NCBI RefSeq assembly: GCF_003949795.1
Contig: NZ_RPRY01000019.1
Location: 1 to 45,393, forward strand
Length of the DNA stretch: 45,393 bases
Reading direction: 5' to 3'
Origin: Streptomyces sp. WAC06614
GTDB taxonomy: Bacteria; Actinomycetota; Actinomycetes; Streptomycetales; Streptomycetaceae
The position numbers and the translations under genes are program-made. The notes beneath the pieces were generated by a model. It ran no database searches, was not told the DNA's origin, and was given only the letters and a program-made list of their open reading frames with translations. Below are positions 1 to 10,194 of the stretch, one piece after another (position 1 is the stretch's first letter; every line of letters starts with the position of its first letter).

Positions 1-126
1 GTCCGCGCCCTCGTCACCGTCGACCAGGTGCTGATCCGGGGCCTGCTCGGCCCGTCCCGGCTGGACTCGCGGGTCACCGAGCTGGAGACGGACCGAGGCG
101 TCGTCGTGGACACCGCCGCCGCCGAC
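1..126 (+). pseudogene. Remnant of a sensor histidine kinase (catalytic core missing)
   Basis: The open frame entering from the left edge reads like the linker of a Streptomyces sensor kinase just before its dimerisation domain: a [20 protein letters not shown] segment, then VVVDTAAAD. In intact relatives DTAAAD is followed at once by LRRIERDLHDGAQ, which carries the phospho-accepting His. Here the similarity stops at base 126 and about 80 unrelated bases follow before the response regulator. The HisKA_3 and HATPase_c domains are therefore absent, although the reading frame stays open into the regulator. The N-terminal sensor part lies outside the window. This looks like an internal deletion of roughly 0.6 kb (inference); an assembly error is possible. 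Confidence 0.6.
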
Positions 127-207
127 CGGCATGCTTGGCACAGCGTGCGCCGTGGAGCGCCGTGGAGTGCCGTGCGTGTCGATCGAGGGAACAGGAGCAC
201 CGGAGCC

Positions 208-879
208 GTGGAGGACAGGGTGCGGGTGGTCATCGCCGAGGATTCCGTGCTGTTGCGCGAGGGTCTGACCCGGTTGCTGACCGACCGGGGGCATGACGTC
301 GTGGCCGGCGTCGGGGACGCGGAGGCCCTGCTCAAGACGGTGTCCGACCTGGCGGGGCAGGACGCGCTGCCCGACGTGGTGGTGGCCGACGTACGGATGC
401 CGCCCACCCATACGGACGAGGGCGTCCGGGCGGCCGTGGAGCTGCGCCGGGAGCATCCGGGCATAGGCGTGCTGGTGCTGTCGCAGTACGTGGAGGAGCG
501 CTACGCCACCGAACTCCTGGCCGGTTCCAGCACCGGAGTGGGCTATCTGCTCAAGGATCGGGTAGCCGACGTTCGAGAGTTCCTTGACGCCGTGGTGAGA
601 GTGGCCCGGGGCGGAACCGCCCTGGATCCCGAGGTCGTGGCCCAGCTCCTGGGCCGTAGCCGCAGGCAGGACGTGCTGGCGGGGCTGACCCCCCGGGAGC
701 GCGAGGTACTGGGCCTGATGGCTGAAGGCCGCACCAATTCGGCCGTTGCCCGGCAGCTTGTGGTCAGTGACGGCGCGGTCGAGAAGCACGTGAGCAATAT
801 CTTCATGAAGCTGGGCCTCTCACCGAGTGAGGGGGATCACCGCCGCGTGCTGGCCGTCCTCACCTATCTGAACTCATGA
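208..879 (+). CDS. NarL/FixJ-family two-component response regulator
   Basis: A DNA-binding transcription regulator of 223 aa from GTG 208; GTG 220 is also possible, since GGAGG at 210-214 lies 5 nt before it. The N-terminal receiver domain has the acidic pair E11-D12, the phospho-acceptor D61 in [10 protein letters not shown], and the conserved Lys in GYLLKD. The C-terminal LuxR-type helix-turn-helix begins [15 protein letters not shown] and includes the recognition segment around [13 protein letters not shown]. The length is normal for the family. Its expected partner kinase directly upstream is truncated, so phosphorylation would need another kinase or a small phosphodonor (inference). The frame is open from the left edge of the window through this gene, so a longer kinase-linker/regulator fusion could also be translated. 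Targets are unknown; korAB lies 148 bp downstream. Confidence 0.9.
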   Translation: MEDRVRVVIAEDSVLLREGLTRLLTDRGHDVVAGVGDAEALLKTVSDLAGQDALPDVVVADVRMPPTHTDEGVRAAVELRREHPGIGVLVLSQYVEERYATELLAGSSTGVGYLLKDRVADVREFLDAVVRVARGGTALDPEVVAQLLGRSRRQDVLAGLTPREREVLGLMAEGRTNSAVARQLVVSDGAVEKHVSNIFMKLGLSPSEGDHRRVLAVLTYLNS

Positions 880-883
880 GTAG

Positions 884-909
884 CTGACACACTGTCAGAT
901 CAGGTTTTT
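884..909 (+). terminator. Short stem and T-run after the response regulator
   Basis: CTGACA (884-889) and TGTCAG (893-898) form a perfect 6-bp stem with a CAC loop. A TTTTT run at 905-909 follows after a 6-nt gap. The structure starts 5 nt after the stop codon. It is weaker than the other terminators here and could instead be an operator for the downstream korA promoter. Confidence 0.4.
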
Positions 910-914
910 CAGGC

Positions 915-928
915 CGGTCGGGCGACCG
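915..928. promoter_or_regulatory. 14-bp palindrome upstream of korA
   Basis: CGGTCGGGCGACCG consists of two perfect 6-bp arms around a GG centre. It lies about 100 bp before the korA start, in the only non-coding stretch from which korAB could be independently transcribed. It may be a regulator site or part of an RNA hairpin. I cannot assign a binding protein and see no convincing -10/-35 pair nearby. Confidence 0.3.
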
Positions 929-1027
929 TCTCATTCGGAGTTCCACCATGTGAGAGGTCCAGGGAAGGGCACCCTTACGGACGTAGGGTTGGCCTTGGAA
1001 CCCATGCCTCGAAGGAGGTCCAGTTCA

Positions 1028-2975
1028 GTGACCAGCCAGGTCAGTAGCCCAGCCGAGCACGCCGACGGCGCGGAGGGGACAGAAGGGGCTGTTGTCGGTG
1101 GACAGCGTTCGCCCGAGGGGGCGGGCGGCAAGGAGGTACGGCGCCTCGATCGCGTGATCATCCGGTTCGCGGGTGACTCGGGTGACGGGATGCAGCTCAC
1201 CGGTGACCGGTTCACGTCGGAGACGGCTTCCTTCGGGAACGACCTGTCGACGCTGCCGAACTTCCCGGCCGAGATCCGGGCGCCCGCCGGCACCCTGCCG
1301 GGCGTGTCCTCGTTCCAGCTCCACTTCGCCGACCACGACATCCTCACTCCGGGTGACGCCCCGAACGTCCTGGTGGCGATGAATCCGGCCGCGCTCAAGG
1401 CGAACCTCGCCGACGTGCCGCGCGGGGCGGAGATCATCATCAACACGGACGAGTTCACCAAGCGCCCGATGGCCAAGGTGGGCTACGAGACCTCCCCGCT
1501 GGAGGACGGGTCGCTCGACGCCTACAACGTCCATCCGGTGCCGTTGACGACCCTCACCGTGGAGGCGTTGAAGGAGTTCGGGCTGTCGCGGAAGGAGGCC
1601 GAGCGGAGCAAGAACATGTTCGCGCTGGGTCTGCTGTCGTGGATGTACCACCGGCCGACGGAGGGCACGGAGAAGTTCCTGCGGCAGAAGTTCGCGAAGA
1701 AGCCGGAGATCGCCGAGGCGAACGTGGCGGCGTTCCGGGCGGGCTGGAACTTCGGGGAGACCACCGAGGACTTCGCCGTCTCCTACGAGGTCGCCCCGGC
1801 CACCGCCGCGTTCCCGACGGGTACGTACCGCAACATCTCCGGCAACCTGGCGCTGGCCTACGGTCTGATCGCCGCGTCCCGGCAGGCCGATCTGCCGCTC
1901 TACCTGGGCTCTTACCCGATCACGCCGGCCTCGGACATCCTGCACGAGCTGTCGAAGCACAAGAACTTCGGGGTGCGGACCTTCCAGGCCGAGGACGAGA
2001 TCGCCGGGATCGGCGCCGCCCTGGGCGCCGCCTTCGGCGGGGCGCTGGCGGTCACCACCACCTCCGGGCCGGGCGTGGCACTGAAGTCGGAGACGATCGG
2101 GCTGGCGGTGTCGCTGGAGCTGCCGCTGCTGGTCGTGGACATCCAGCGCGGTGGCCCGTCGACGGGTCTGCCGACCAAGACCGAGCAGGCGGACCTGCTG
2201 CAGGCGATGTACGGGCGCAACGGTGAGGCGCCGGTGCCGGTGGTGGCGCCGCGGACCCCGGCGGACTGCTTCGACGCCGCGCTGGACGCGGCCCGGATCG
2301 CGCTGACCTACCGCACGCCAGTGTTCCTGCTGTCCGACGGCTATCTGGCCAACGGTTCCGAGCCGTGGCGGATCCCGGACCCGGCGGACCTGCCGGACCT
2401 GCGTACGAGGTTCGCGACCGGCCCGAACCACACGCTGGCCGACGGCACCGAGGTGTTCTGGCCCTACAAGCGGGACCCGCAGACCCTGGCCCGTCCGTGG
2501 GCGGTGCCGGGCACGCCGGGGCTGGAGCACCGGATCGGCGGGATCGAGAAGCAGGACGGCACGGGCAACATCTCCTACGACCCGGCCAACCACGACTTCA
2601 TGGTCCGTACCCGCCAGGCCAAGATCGACGGCATCGAGGTCCCCGACCTGACGGTCGACGACCCCTCCGGCGACGCCCGCACCCTCGTCCTGGGCTGGGG
2701 CTCCACCTACGGCCCCATCACCGCCGCGGTACGGCGGCTGCGGAGCGCCGGCTCCCCCATCGCGCAGGCGCACCTGCGCCACCTCAACCCCTTCCCGGGC
2801 AATCTCGGCGAGGTCCTCGGGCGGTACGACAAGGTCGTGGTGCCGGAGATGAACCTGGGGCAGCTCGCCCACCTGGTGCGGGCGAAGTACCTGGTCGACG
2901 CCCAGTCGTACCACCAGGTCAACGGCATGCCCTTCAAGGCGGAACAGCTCGCGAAGGTCCTGAAGGAGGCCATCA

Positions 2976-2983
<8 letters not shown>
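1028..2983 (+). CDS. korA: 2-oxoglutarate:ferredoxin oxidoreductase, alpha subunit (fused gamma-alpha)
   Basis: Subunit of the CoA- and TPP-dependent enzyme converting 2-oxoglutarate to succinyl-CoA with reduction of ferredoxin, in the cytoplasm. The 651-aa protein is the fused form: an N-terminal gamma domain (DRVIIRFAGDSGDGMQLTGD, about residues 40-60), then the pyrimidine-binding alpha domain with GSYPITPASDILHELSK, then domain II and a C-terminal region ending in the LGQLAHLVRAKYLVDAQSY segment. GTG 1028 was chosen because AAGGAGGT at 1012-1019 sits 8 nt upstream; the frame stays open further 5' but lacks such a site. It overlaps korB by 8 nt, the normal alpha-beta order. A pyruvate-type 2-oxoacid specificity cannot be excluded by eye, but the two-subunit layout favours 2-oxoglutarate. 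Confidence 0.93.
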
Positions 2984-4049
<1,066 letters not shown>

Positions 4050-4104
4050 CCGGCACCACCCCGGCACCCACGGAGAACCGGACACCCGGACACCCGGACA
4101 CCAC

Positions 4105-4147
4105 GCGGAGGGGCCCGGAGCGCGCACGGCGCTCCGGGCCCCTCCGC
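4105..4147 (+). terminator. Terminator of korAB
   Basis: A perfect 19-bp inverted repeat (arms 4105-4123 and 4129-4147, loop GCACG) begins 56 nt after the korB stop. There is no T-tract, as is usual for streptomycete GC-rich terminators. Confidence 0.85.
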
Positions 4148-4171
4148 GTCCCGTCCCGGTGCGGTCGAGCA

Positions 4172-4229
4172 GATGTCATGACTGTCTCCGTTGTACGGGC
4201 ATGACATCCGGGCCTCCCGGCGCTACCTT
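4172..4229 (+). promoter_or_regulatory. Candidate promoter with overlapping 9-bp inverted repeat, upstream of rarD-like gene
   Basis: GATGTCATG (4172-4180) and CATGACATC (4200-4208) form a perfect inverted repeat with a 19-nt spacer. The right arm contains a -35-like ATGACA (4201-4206), separated by 17 nt from a -10-like TACCTT (4224-4229). The gene starts 35 nt downstream. The overlap would suit a repressor site. The promoter assignment is by eye only. Confidence 0.4.
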
Positions 4230-4263
4230 CGTGAGGTTGGCTTGAACTCGCCCAGGAGGCCAC

Positions 4264-5247
4264 GTGAAGGCAGAGACCACCGAGCAGCGCGCCGGCCTGC
4301 TCTACGGATTCGGCGCGTACGGGATGTGGGGTCTGGTGCCCCTGTTCTGGCCACTGCTGAAGCCCGCCGGAGCCGTCGAGATCCTCGCCCACCGGATGAC
4401 CTGGTCACTGGGCGTCGTCGCCCTGATCCTGCTCGTGATGCGCCGCTGGGGCTGGATGCGCGAGCTGCTCGCGGAGCCGCGCAAGCTGGCCCTGACCGCG
4501 CTGGCCGCCACCGTGATCACCGTGAACTGGGGCGTCTACATCTGGTCCGTGAACCACGGCGCGGTCGTCGAGTCCAGCCTCGGCTACTTCATCAACCCGC
4601 TGGTCAGCATCGCCCTCGGGGTCCTGCTCCTCGGTGAGCGGCTGCGCCGGGCCCAGTGGGTGGCGGTCGGCATCTGCATCGTGGCGGTGGCGGTCCTGGC
4701 CGTCGGCTACGGGCGGCCGCCGTGGATCTCGCTGGTGCTGGCCTTCTCGTTCGGGACGTACGGGCTGATCAAGAAGAAGATCAACATGGGCGGTCTGGAG
4801 TCGCTGGCGGCCGAGACCGCCGTGCAGTTCCTGCCGGCCCTGGCCTACCTGCTCTGGCTGGGCTCGCGGGGCGAGTCGACGTTCACCACCGGGGGCACCG
4901 GGCACGCGGCCCTGCTGGCCGCGACCGGCCTGGTCACGGCGGTGCCGCTGATCTGCTTCGGCGCCGCGGCGATCCGGGTCCCGCTGTCCACGCTCGGCCT
5001 GTTGCAGTACCTCGCGCCGGTGTTCCAGTTCAGCCTCGGCGTCCTGTACTTCCACGAGGCCATGCCGCCCGAGCGGTGGGCCGGCTTCTCGCTGGTCTGG
5101 CTCGCGCTGACGGTCCTCACCTGGGACGCCCTGCGCACGGCCCACCGGTCCCGGCTCGCGCTGGCCGCGACCGCCGCCACGGCGACCGCACCGTCCGCCC
5201 CTGCCGCCTCTCCCGCCCCGACGAAGGCCGCGCGCGAACCGGCGTAG
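4264..5247 (+). CDS. rarD: EamA/RarD-family (DMT superfamily) permease
   Basis: A 327-aa integral membrane protein with about ten hydrophobic segments in two repeats of five, as in the drug/metabolite transporter superfamily. RarD-type features are the N-terminal GFGAYGMWGLVPLFWPLLK and the SVNHGAVVESSLGYFINPLV segment. The start is GTG 4264 with AGGAGG at 4254-4259. The C-terminal 35 residues are an Ala/Pro/Thr-rich tail without membrane character. RarD was named for chloramphenicol sensitivity, but the true substrate of this subgroup is generally unknown and nothing in the neighbourhood indicates it. The gene is monocistronic, between terminators at 4105-4147 and 5271-5299. Confidence 0.88.
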   Translation: MKAETTEQRAGLLYGFGAYGMWGLVPLFWPLLKPAGAVEILAHRMTWSLGVVALILLVMRRWGWMRELLAEPRKLALTALAATVITVNWGVYIWSVNHGAVVESSLGYFINPLVSIALGVLLLGERLRRAQWVAVGICIVAVAVLAVGYGRPPWISLVLAFSFGTYGLIKKKINMGGLESLAAETAVQFLPALAYLLWLGSRGESTFTTGGTGHAALLAATGLVTAVPLICFGAAAIRVPLSTLGLLQYLAPVFQFSLGVLYFHEAMPPERWAGFSLVWLALTVLTWDALRTAHRSRLALAATAATATAPSAPAASPAPTKAAREPA

Positions 5248-5270
5248 ATCCGCCCCCCTCCGCCCCACGG

Positions 5271-5299
5271 TCCCCGCTACGCAGCATGCGTAGCGGGGA
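5271..5299 (+). terminator. Terminator of the rarD-like gene
   Basis: A 12-bp perfect stem (TCCCCGCTACGC with its complement, 5271-5282 and 5288-5299) with an AGCAT loop lies 23 nt after the stop codon. Confidence 0.8.
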
Positions 5300-5341
5300 T
5301 CGTCCGTTATGCGAACTACGCTGACCGAATCGCGACCTTGA

Positions 5342-6757
<1,416 letters not shown>

Positions 6758-6758
6758 C

Positions 6759-7169
6759 TCAGCCCGGCACCTCACCCGGAGCCGTCGCCGCGTCCAGCGG
6801 CGGCGGCTCCTGTATGTGCGCGCGCAGTTCCTCGGCCACGGCCGCCACGTCCGCGCGGCCCAGCTTGGCCGCCTCCACCAGGTCGCCGAGCACCTCGGGC
6901 GAGGGGAGCTGCTCGGCGCCCGCCACCCGCAGGTACGAGCGGGTGGCGGCGGCCGCGTAGAACTCGTTCATCGGCGACTCCAGCGCCGGGCACACCGCGA
7001 GCGTGTGCAGGAACGCCGCGGCCCGCCACGCGATGTCGGGGGCGGGCTGCTCCGGTACGAGCACCAGGTCGCTCTGGTGCCGGGCGACGGCGGCCTCCAC
7101 CCCGGAGGGGTCCCACACGGCGGGGTCGGACGGGAGGTGGTGGGCCAGAGCGGTCCAGGCCCACTCCAT
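6759..7169 (-). CDS. Doc/Fic-like toxin component without an intact Fic motif
   Basis: A 136-aa protein starting at ATG 7169, 8 nt after the stop of the ribbon-helix-helix gene, so probably translationally coupled to it. It resembles the streptomycete 'Fic-family toxin component' group: an N-terminal all-helical part, then AAAFLHTLAVCPALESPMN and FYAAAATRSYLRVAG, where Doc has its HPFxDGNKR loop followed by a helix. The canonical HPFxxGN motif is not intact: Pro, an acidic residue and Asn remain recognisable, but the catalytic His is not in register. True Fic proteins transfer AMP or phosphate to a target. Whether this protein can is doubtful from sequence, so activity and target are unknown. 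The C-terminus is Pro/Ala-rich. Confidence 0.65.
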   Translation of the reverse strand: MEWAWTALAHHLPSDPAVWDPSGVEAAVARHQSDLVLVPEQPAPDIAWRAAAFLHTLAVCPALESPMNEFYAAAATRSYLRVAGAEQLPSPEVLGDLVEAAKLGRADVAAVAEELRAHIQEPPPLDAATAPGEVPG

Positions 7170-7177
7170 CGTGATCT

Positions 7178-7381
7178 TCAATTGCCGAACCGTTCCTGGA
7201 AGTAGCCCCAGTGGACCGCGAACTCCTCTATGCCGGACAGGAAGTCCTTGCGGTCCTCGTCCAGTTCGCGTTCCGTGACCTCGGTGATCAGCGCGGACAC
7301 GGTCGTCCCCAGGGCCGCCGCACGCGCCTTGAGGCGGTCGTGGAACTCCTCGTCCAGGCGGATGGTGACGTGTCTCGACAT
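7178..7381 (-). CDS. Ribbon-helix-helix (CopG-like) antitoxin
   Basis: A small 67-aa protein starting MSRHVTIRLDEEFHDRLKAR. The beta-strand MSRHVTIRL followed by two helices (EEFHDRLKARAAALG and VSALITEVTERELDE) is the RHH DNA-binding fold of CopG/ParD-type antitoxins. ATG 7381 fits the family start; GTG 7390 would add three residues. The C-terminal tail (about residues 48-67, FLSGIEEFAVHWGYFQERFG) would be the toxin-binding part. It precedes the Doc-like toxin by 8 nt in the usual antitoxin-first order. Autorepression is likely by family analogy, but I see no obvious palindrome directly upstream apart from the terminator stem at 7401-7437. Confidence 0.75.
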   Translation of the reverse strand: MSRHVTIRLDEEFHDRLKARAAALGTTVSALITEVTERELDEDRKDFLSGIEEFAVHWGYFQERFGN

Positions 7382-7400
7382 GCCGTTCACGGTACGGCAC

Positions 7401-7437
7401 GCCGATGGGCCGGGACACCCGGTCCCGGCCCATCGGC
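7401..7437 (-). terminator. Terminator of the LolA-like gene
   Basis: A perfect 16-bp stem (arms 7401-7416 and 7422-7437, loop ACCCG) lies 26 nt beyond the stop of the minus-strand gene at 7464. It also ends 20 nt before the antitoxin start, so the antitoxin promoter must overlap it or the pair must depend on read-through. Confidence 0.85.
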
Positions 7438-7463
7438 TCCTCCTGGCGGTACGGTCGCCCGTG

Positions 7464-8711
7464 CTACTTGTTCGCCTCGGCCGCCTTCACCAGCGCGTCC
7501 TTGGTGACGGCGCCGACGTAGACCTTGCCGTCGTCCGTGACCAGGGCGTTGACCAGGCGGGTCGACAGGACGCGGCCCTCGCCGAAGCTCCCGGAGACCT
7601 TCTCGCCGAGGGAGCTCAGGAAGTCCTTGGCCTGCTTCGGCGCGTTCTTGTCGTTCTCCAGCTCCTTCAGGCCCTTGCCCGTGCCGGAGTCGATGCGGGC
7701 GATGGTGGACCAGCCCTCACCGATGACCTTGGTCTCGCCGCCCTTGCCGCCGGCGCCGGCCAGGCCGTCGAACCCGGGCAGCATCTCCAGGCCCTTGAAG
7801 CCCTTGTCGGCGTCCTTGCCGGCGTGGTCCCCGGCGCGGTGCTCGCCGCCGCCCTCGGTGATCTTCGCGCCCTTGGGCGGGGTGAAGTCGAAGGTGCCGG
7901 CCGCAGGGGCGGCGAAGTCCACCTTGGTGAAGCCCGCGTCCACGATCGGCTTGCCGCCCTGGCTGGACAGCAGCTGGAAGCGCAGCGGCACGCCGTTCTT
8001 GGCGTCGACGGCGATCTGGACCGAACCGACCGTGGAACCGGCCTGCTTGGGCTTGAGCACCAGCTGGTACGCGTCCCGGCCGGCCACCTGCGCGCTCTCG
8101 CCGACGCTCACCTCGGTGGTCGGGCCGGCGGCCTTGAGGGCCTCCTCGGCGAACTGCTGGGGCGTCGTCGGCATCCGGTCCGCGGTCTTGTGCTCCTTGC
8201 CGGACTTGCCGTCCTTGCCGCCCTTGCCCTTCTCGCCCTGGCCGGCGTACGGGTCCTTCTCGTGGAAGACCTCGTCGGACTTGGAGTCGTAGCCCCAGAC
8301 GTCCGCGCCGTTGTGGACGAGGCTGTACTCGTCCTTGCCGTCGAGGAAGGTCACCTTCTGCCGGTCCGGGCCGTCCGCGGCCACCTTGAAGGTGTGGGAG
8401 CCGCTCGCCAGCTGCGCGAGCTTGTCCTCGGGCGCGGCCGAGCCGCCGGTCATCCCGGCGCCGCCCAGCAGCCCGCTCGCGATCTTCGGCAGCCCGAGGT
8501 CGGTGGTGACCCTGGCCGTGCCGGACAGCTGTTGCACGTCCGAGGCCGCGATCTTCTCGATGAGCTGCTGCGCCGTGATCTTCGGCAGGTCCGGGCTGCC
8601 GGCGTTCGCGAAGGCCGGGACCATCGCGACGGTCGCCGCGGCCACGCCCGCCACCGCGACCGGTACGGCGTACCGCGCGGCCTTGCGAGAAGTCTTCGTG
8701 CTGCCTGCCAT
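7464..8711 (-). CDS. Exported LolA/RseB-fold protein (DUF2092-like)
   Basis: A 415-aa exported protein. Residues 1-37 are a signal peptide (KTSRKAARY, then a long Ala/Val core ending AFANA). The following region, ITAQQLIEKIAASDVQQLSG through DFTPPKGAKI (about 45-265), matches the half-barrel lipid-binding fold shared by LolA, RseB and LppX; it includes KVTFLDGKDEYSLVHNGADV and VQIAVDAKNGVPLRFQLLSS. It is interrupted by a Gly/Lys/Asp-rich insert (about 178-195). The C-terminal part (about 300-415) ends VLSTRLVNALVTDDGKVYVG and is not typical of LolA. In actinobacteria such proteins are often next to ABC or sigma-factor genes; here neither is present. Role and ligand are unknown. The start is ATG 8711, with only a weak ribosome binding site. 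Confidence 0.75.
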   Translation of the reverse strand: MAGSTKTSRKAARYAVPVAVAGVAAATVAMVPAFANAGSPDLPKITAQQLIEKIAASDVQQLSGTARVTTDLGLPKIASGLLGGAGMTGGSAAPEDKLAQLASGSHTFKVAADGPDRQKVTFLDGKDEYSLVHNGADVWGYDSKSDEVFHEKDPYAGQGEKGKGGKDGKSGKEHKTADRMPTTPQQFAEEALKAAGPTTEVSVGESAQVAGRDAYQLVLKPKQAGSTVGSVQIAVDAKNGVPLRFQLLSSQGGKPIVDAGFTKVDFAAPAAGTFDFTPPKGAKITEGGGEHRAGDHAGKDADKGFKGLEMLPGFDGLAGAGGKGGETKVIGEGWSTIARIDSGTGKGLKELENDKNAPKQAKDFLSSLGEKVSGSFGEGRVLSTRLVNALVTDDGKVYVGAVTKDALVKAAEANK

Positions 8712-8868
8712 GTCAGTGACCTGCCCTCTGTGTTTGGGGCGACGACCCCCGTGTCGCCGCGCTCACCCGATCCGGTGGGGTTGGTACATCCATGGGACCA
8801 AACCCGGACGGGTCGGGGCGTCAGCCCGCGGAGCCAACTCCGCGTACAACCCTGGGATGACACGACGC

Positions 8869-8916
8869 GGCCCCTGCGCCCTCCTCCCGTAGGGGTAGGG
8901 AGGGGGCGGAGGGGCC
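8869..8916 (-). terminator. Imperfect terminator hairpin after the polyprenyl synthase gene
   Basis: GGCCCCTGCGCCC on the left pairs with GGGCGGAGGGGCC on the right, with one mismatch and small bulges; an inner CTCCC/GGGAG stem completes it. It begins 33 nt beyond the stop at 8950 on the minus strand. The rest of 8712-8949 shows no gene. Confidence 0.6.
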
Positions 8917-8949
8917 TGTACGTGCTCTCACCCGGCGGTCGGCCGGCCG

Positions 8950-9960
8950 TCAGCCGGCGCGGTGCACCACCGCGTCGCACAGCTCCACCAGGGCCGCCTT
9001 CGCGGTGCACTCCGGCAGCGGTGCCAGCAGCGCCCGCGCGTCCTCGGCGTAGCGCACGGTGTCCCGGCGGGCCTGCTCCAGGGCGGGGTGCGCGCGCAGC
9101 CGCGCCAGGGCCTCGGCGTGCCGGGCGTCGTCCGTCAGGTCGCCCTCCAGCAAGCGTACGAGGTCCAGGTCCTCGGCCCGGCCCTCGCGGGCGGCCGCCT
9201 CGCGCAGCCGGAGCACGGGCAGGGTGGCGATGCCCTCGCGCAGGTCGGTGCCGGGGGTCTTGCCGGACTCGTGGGAGTCGGAGGCCACGTCCAGGACGTC
9301 GTCGGCGAGCTGGAAGGCCAGGCCCAGCCGCTCGCCGTACTGCGTGAGGATGTCGACCACGCGCTCGTCGGCGCCGGACATCATGGCGCCGAAGCGGCAG
9401 GCGACCGCGACGAGCGAACCGGTCTTGCCGGCCATGACCTCCAGGTAGTGCTCCACCGGGTCGCGGCCGTCGCGCGGGCCCGCGGTCTCCAGGATCTGGC
9501 CGGTGACCAGGCGTTCGAACGCCTCGGCCTGGATGCGGACGGCCTCCGGGCCGAGGTCCGCCAGAATGTGTGAGGCGCGGGCGAACAGAAAGTCACCCGT
9601 CAGGACGGCAACGGAGTTGCCCCAGCGCGCGTTGGCGCTGTCGACGCCGCGCCGGACCTCCGCCTCGTCCATGACGTCGTCGTGGTACAGCGTGGCGAGG
9701 TGGGTCAGCTCCACGACCACCGCGGAGGGCACGATGCCCGGCGCGTAGGGGTCGCCGAACTGCGCGGCCAGCATCACCAGCAGGGGGCGGAAGCGCTTGC
9801 CTCCGGCCCGCACCAGGTGCTGGGCGGCCTCGGTGATGAAGGGGACTTCGCTCTTGGTGGCCTCCAGCAGACCCGCCTCGACGGCGGCCAGTCCCGCCTG
9901 GACATCGGTCTCGAGAGCCTGGTCCCGCACGCTCAGTCCGAACGGCCCGACGACGGTCAC
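8950..9960 (-). CDS. Long-chain polyprenyl diphosphate synthase
   Basis: A 336-aa trans-isoprenyl diphosphate synthase of the cytoplasm that elongates an allylic diphosphate with isopentenyl diphosphate. The first Asp-rich motif is DDVMD (D94, D95, D98) in LATLYHDDVMDEAE; the second is DDVLD (D220, D221, D224) in LAFQLADDVLDVASD. The FARM region has a small Ala five residues before the first Asp, typical of long-chain rather than C15/C20 enzymes. GKRFRPLL is the IPP-binding loop. The start is GTG 9960 with AGGAG 8 nt upstream. With MenG, MqnA, MqnC and a side-chain reductase in the same window, the likely product is the menaquinone side chain (inference; chain length cannot be read from sequence). 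It is monocistronic. Confidence 0.9.
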   Translation of the reverse strand: MTVVGPFGLSVRDQALETDVQAGLAAVEAGLLEATKSEVPFITEAAQHLVRAGGKRFRPLLVMLAAQFGDPYAPGIVPSAVVVELTHLATLYHDDVMDEAEVRRGVDSANARWGNSVAVLTGDFLFARASHILADLGPEAVRIQAEAFERLVTGQILETAGPRDGRDPVEHYLEVMAGKTGSLVAVACRFGAMMSGADERVVDILTQYGERLGLAFQLADDVLDVASDSHESGKTPGTDLREGIATLPVLRLREAAAREGRAEDLDLVRLLEGDLTDDARHAEALARLRAHPALEQARRDTVRYAEDARALLAPLPECTAKAALVELCDAVVHRAG

Positions 9961-10194
9961 GAGGGGTACTCCTGTCTGCTGCCGATCACGTTGACGATCA
10001 CCTGGATTGTCGATGTGTCGCTGCCATCACTCAAGCCAGCGTATCCCGTCCGTTTTCGATCACGGAGAGCGCCTGTCCGGTCCTGTCGGGAGCTCCGCCC
10101 GAAGGGCCCCGGTATGTTCGTGAACGGCGCAATTCTTCACCTGTATCCGGAGAGCGTGTTTCGTCCAGAACCCTGACCGAAGGGTACGGAAAGC

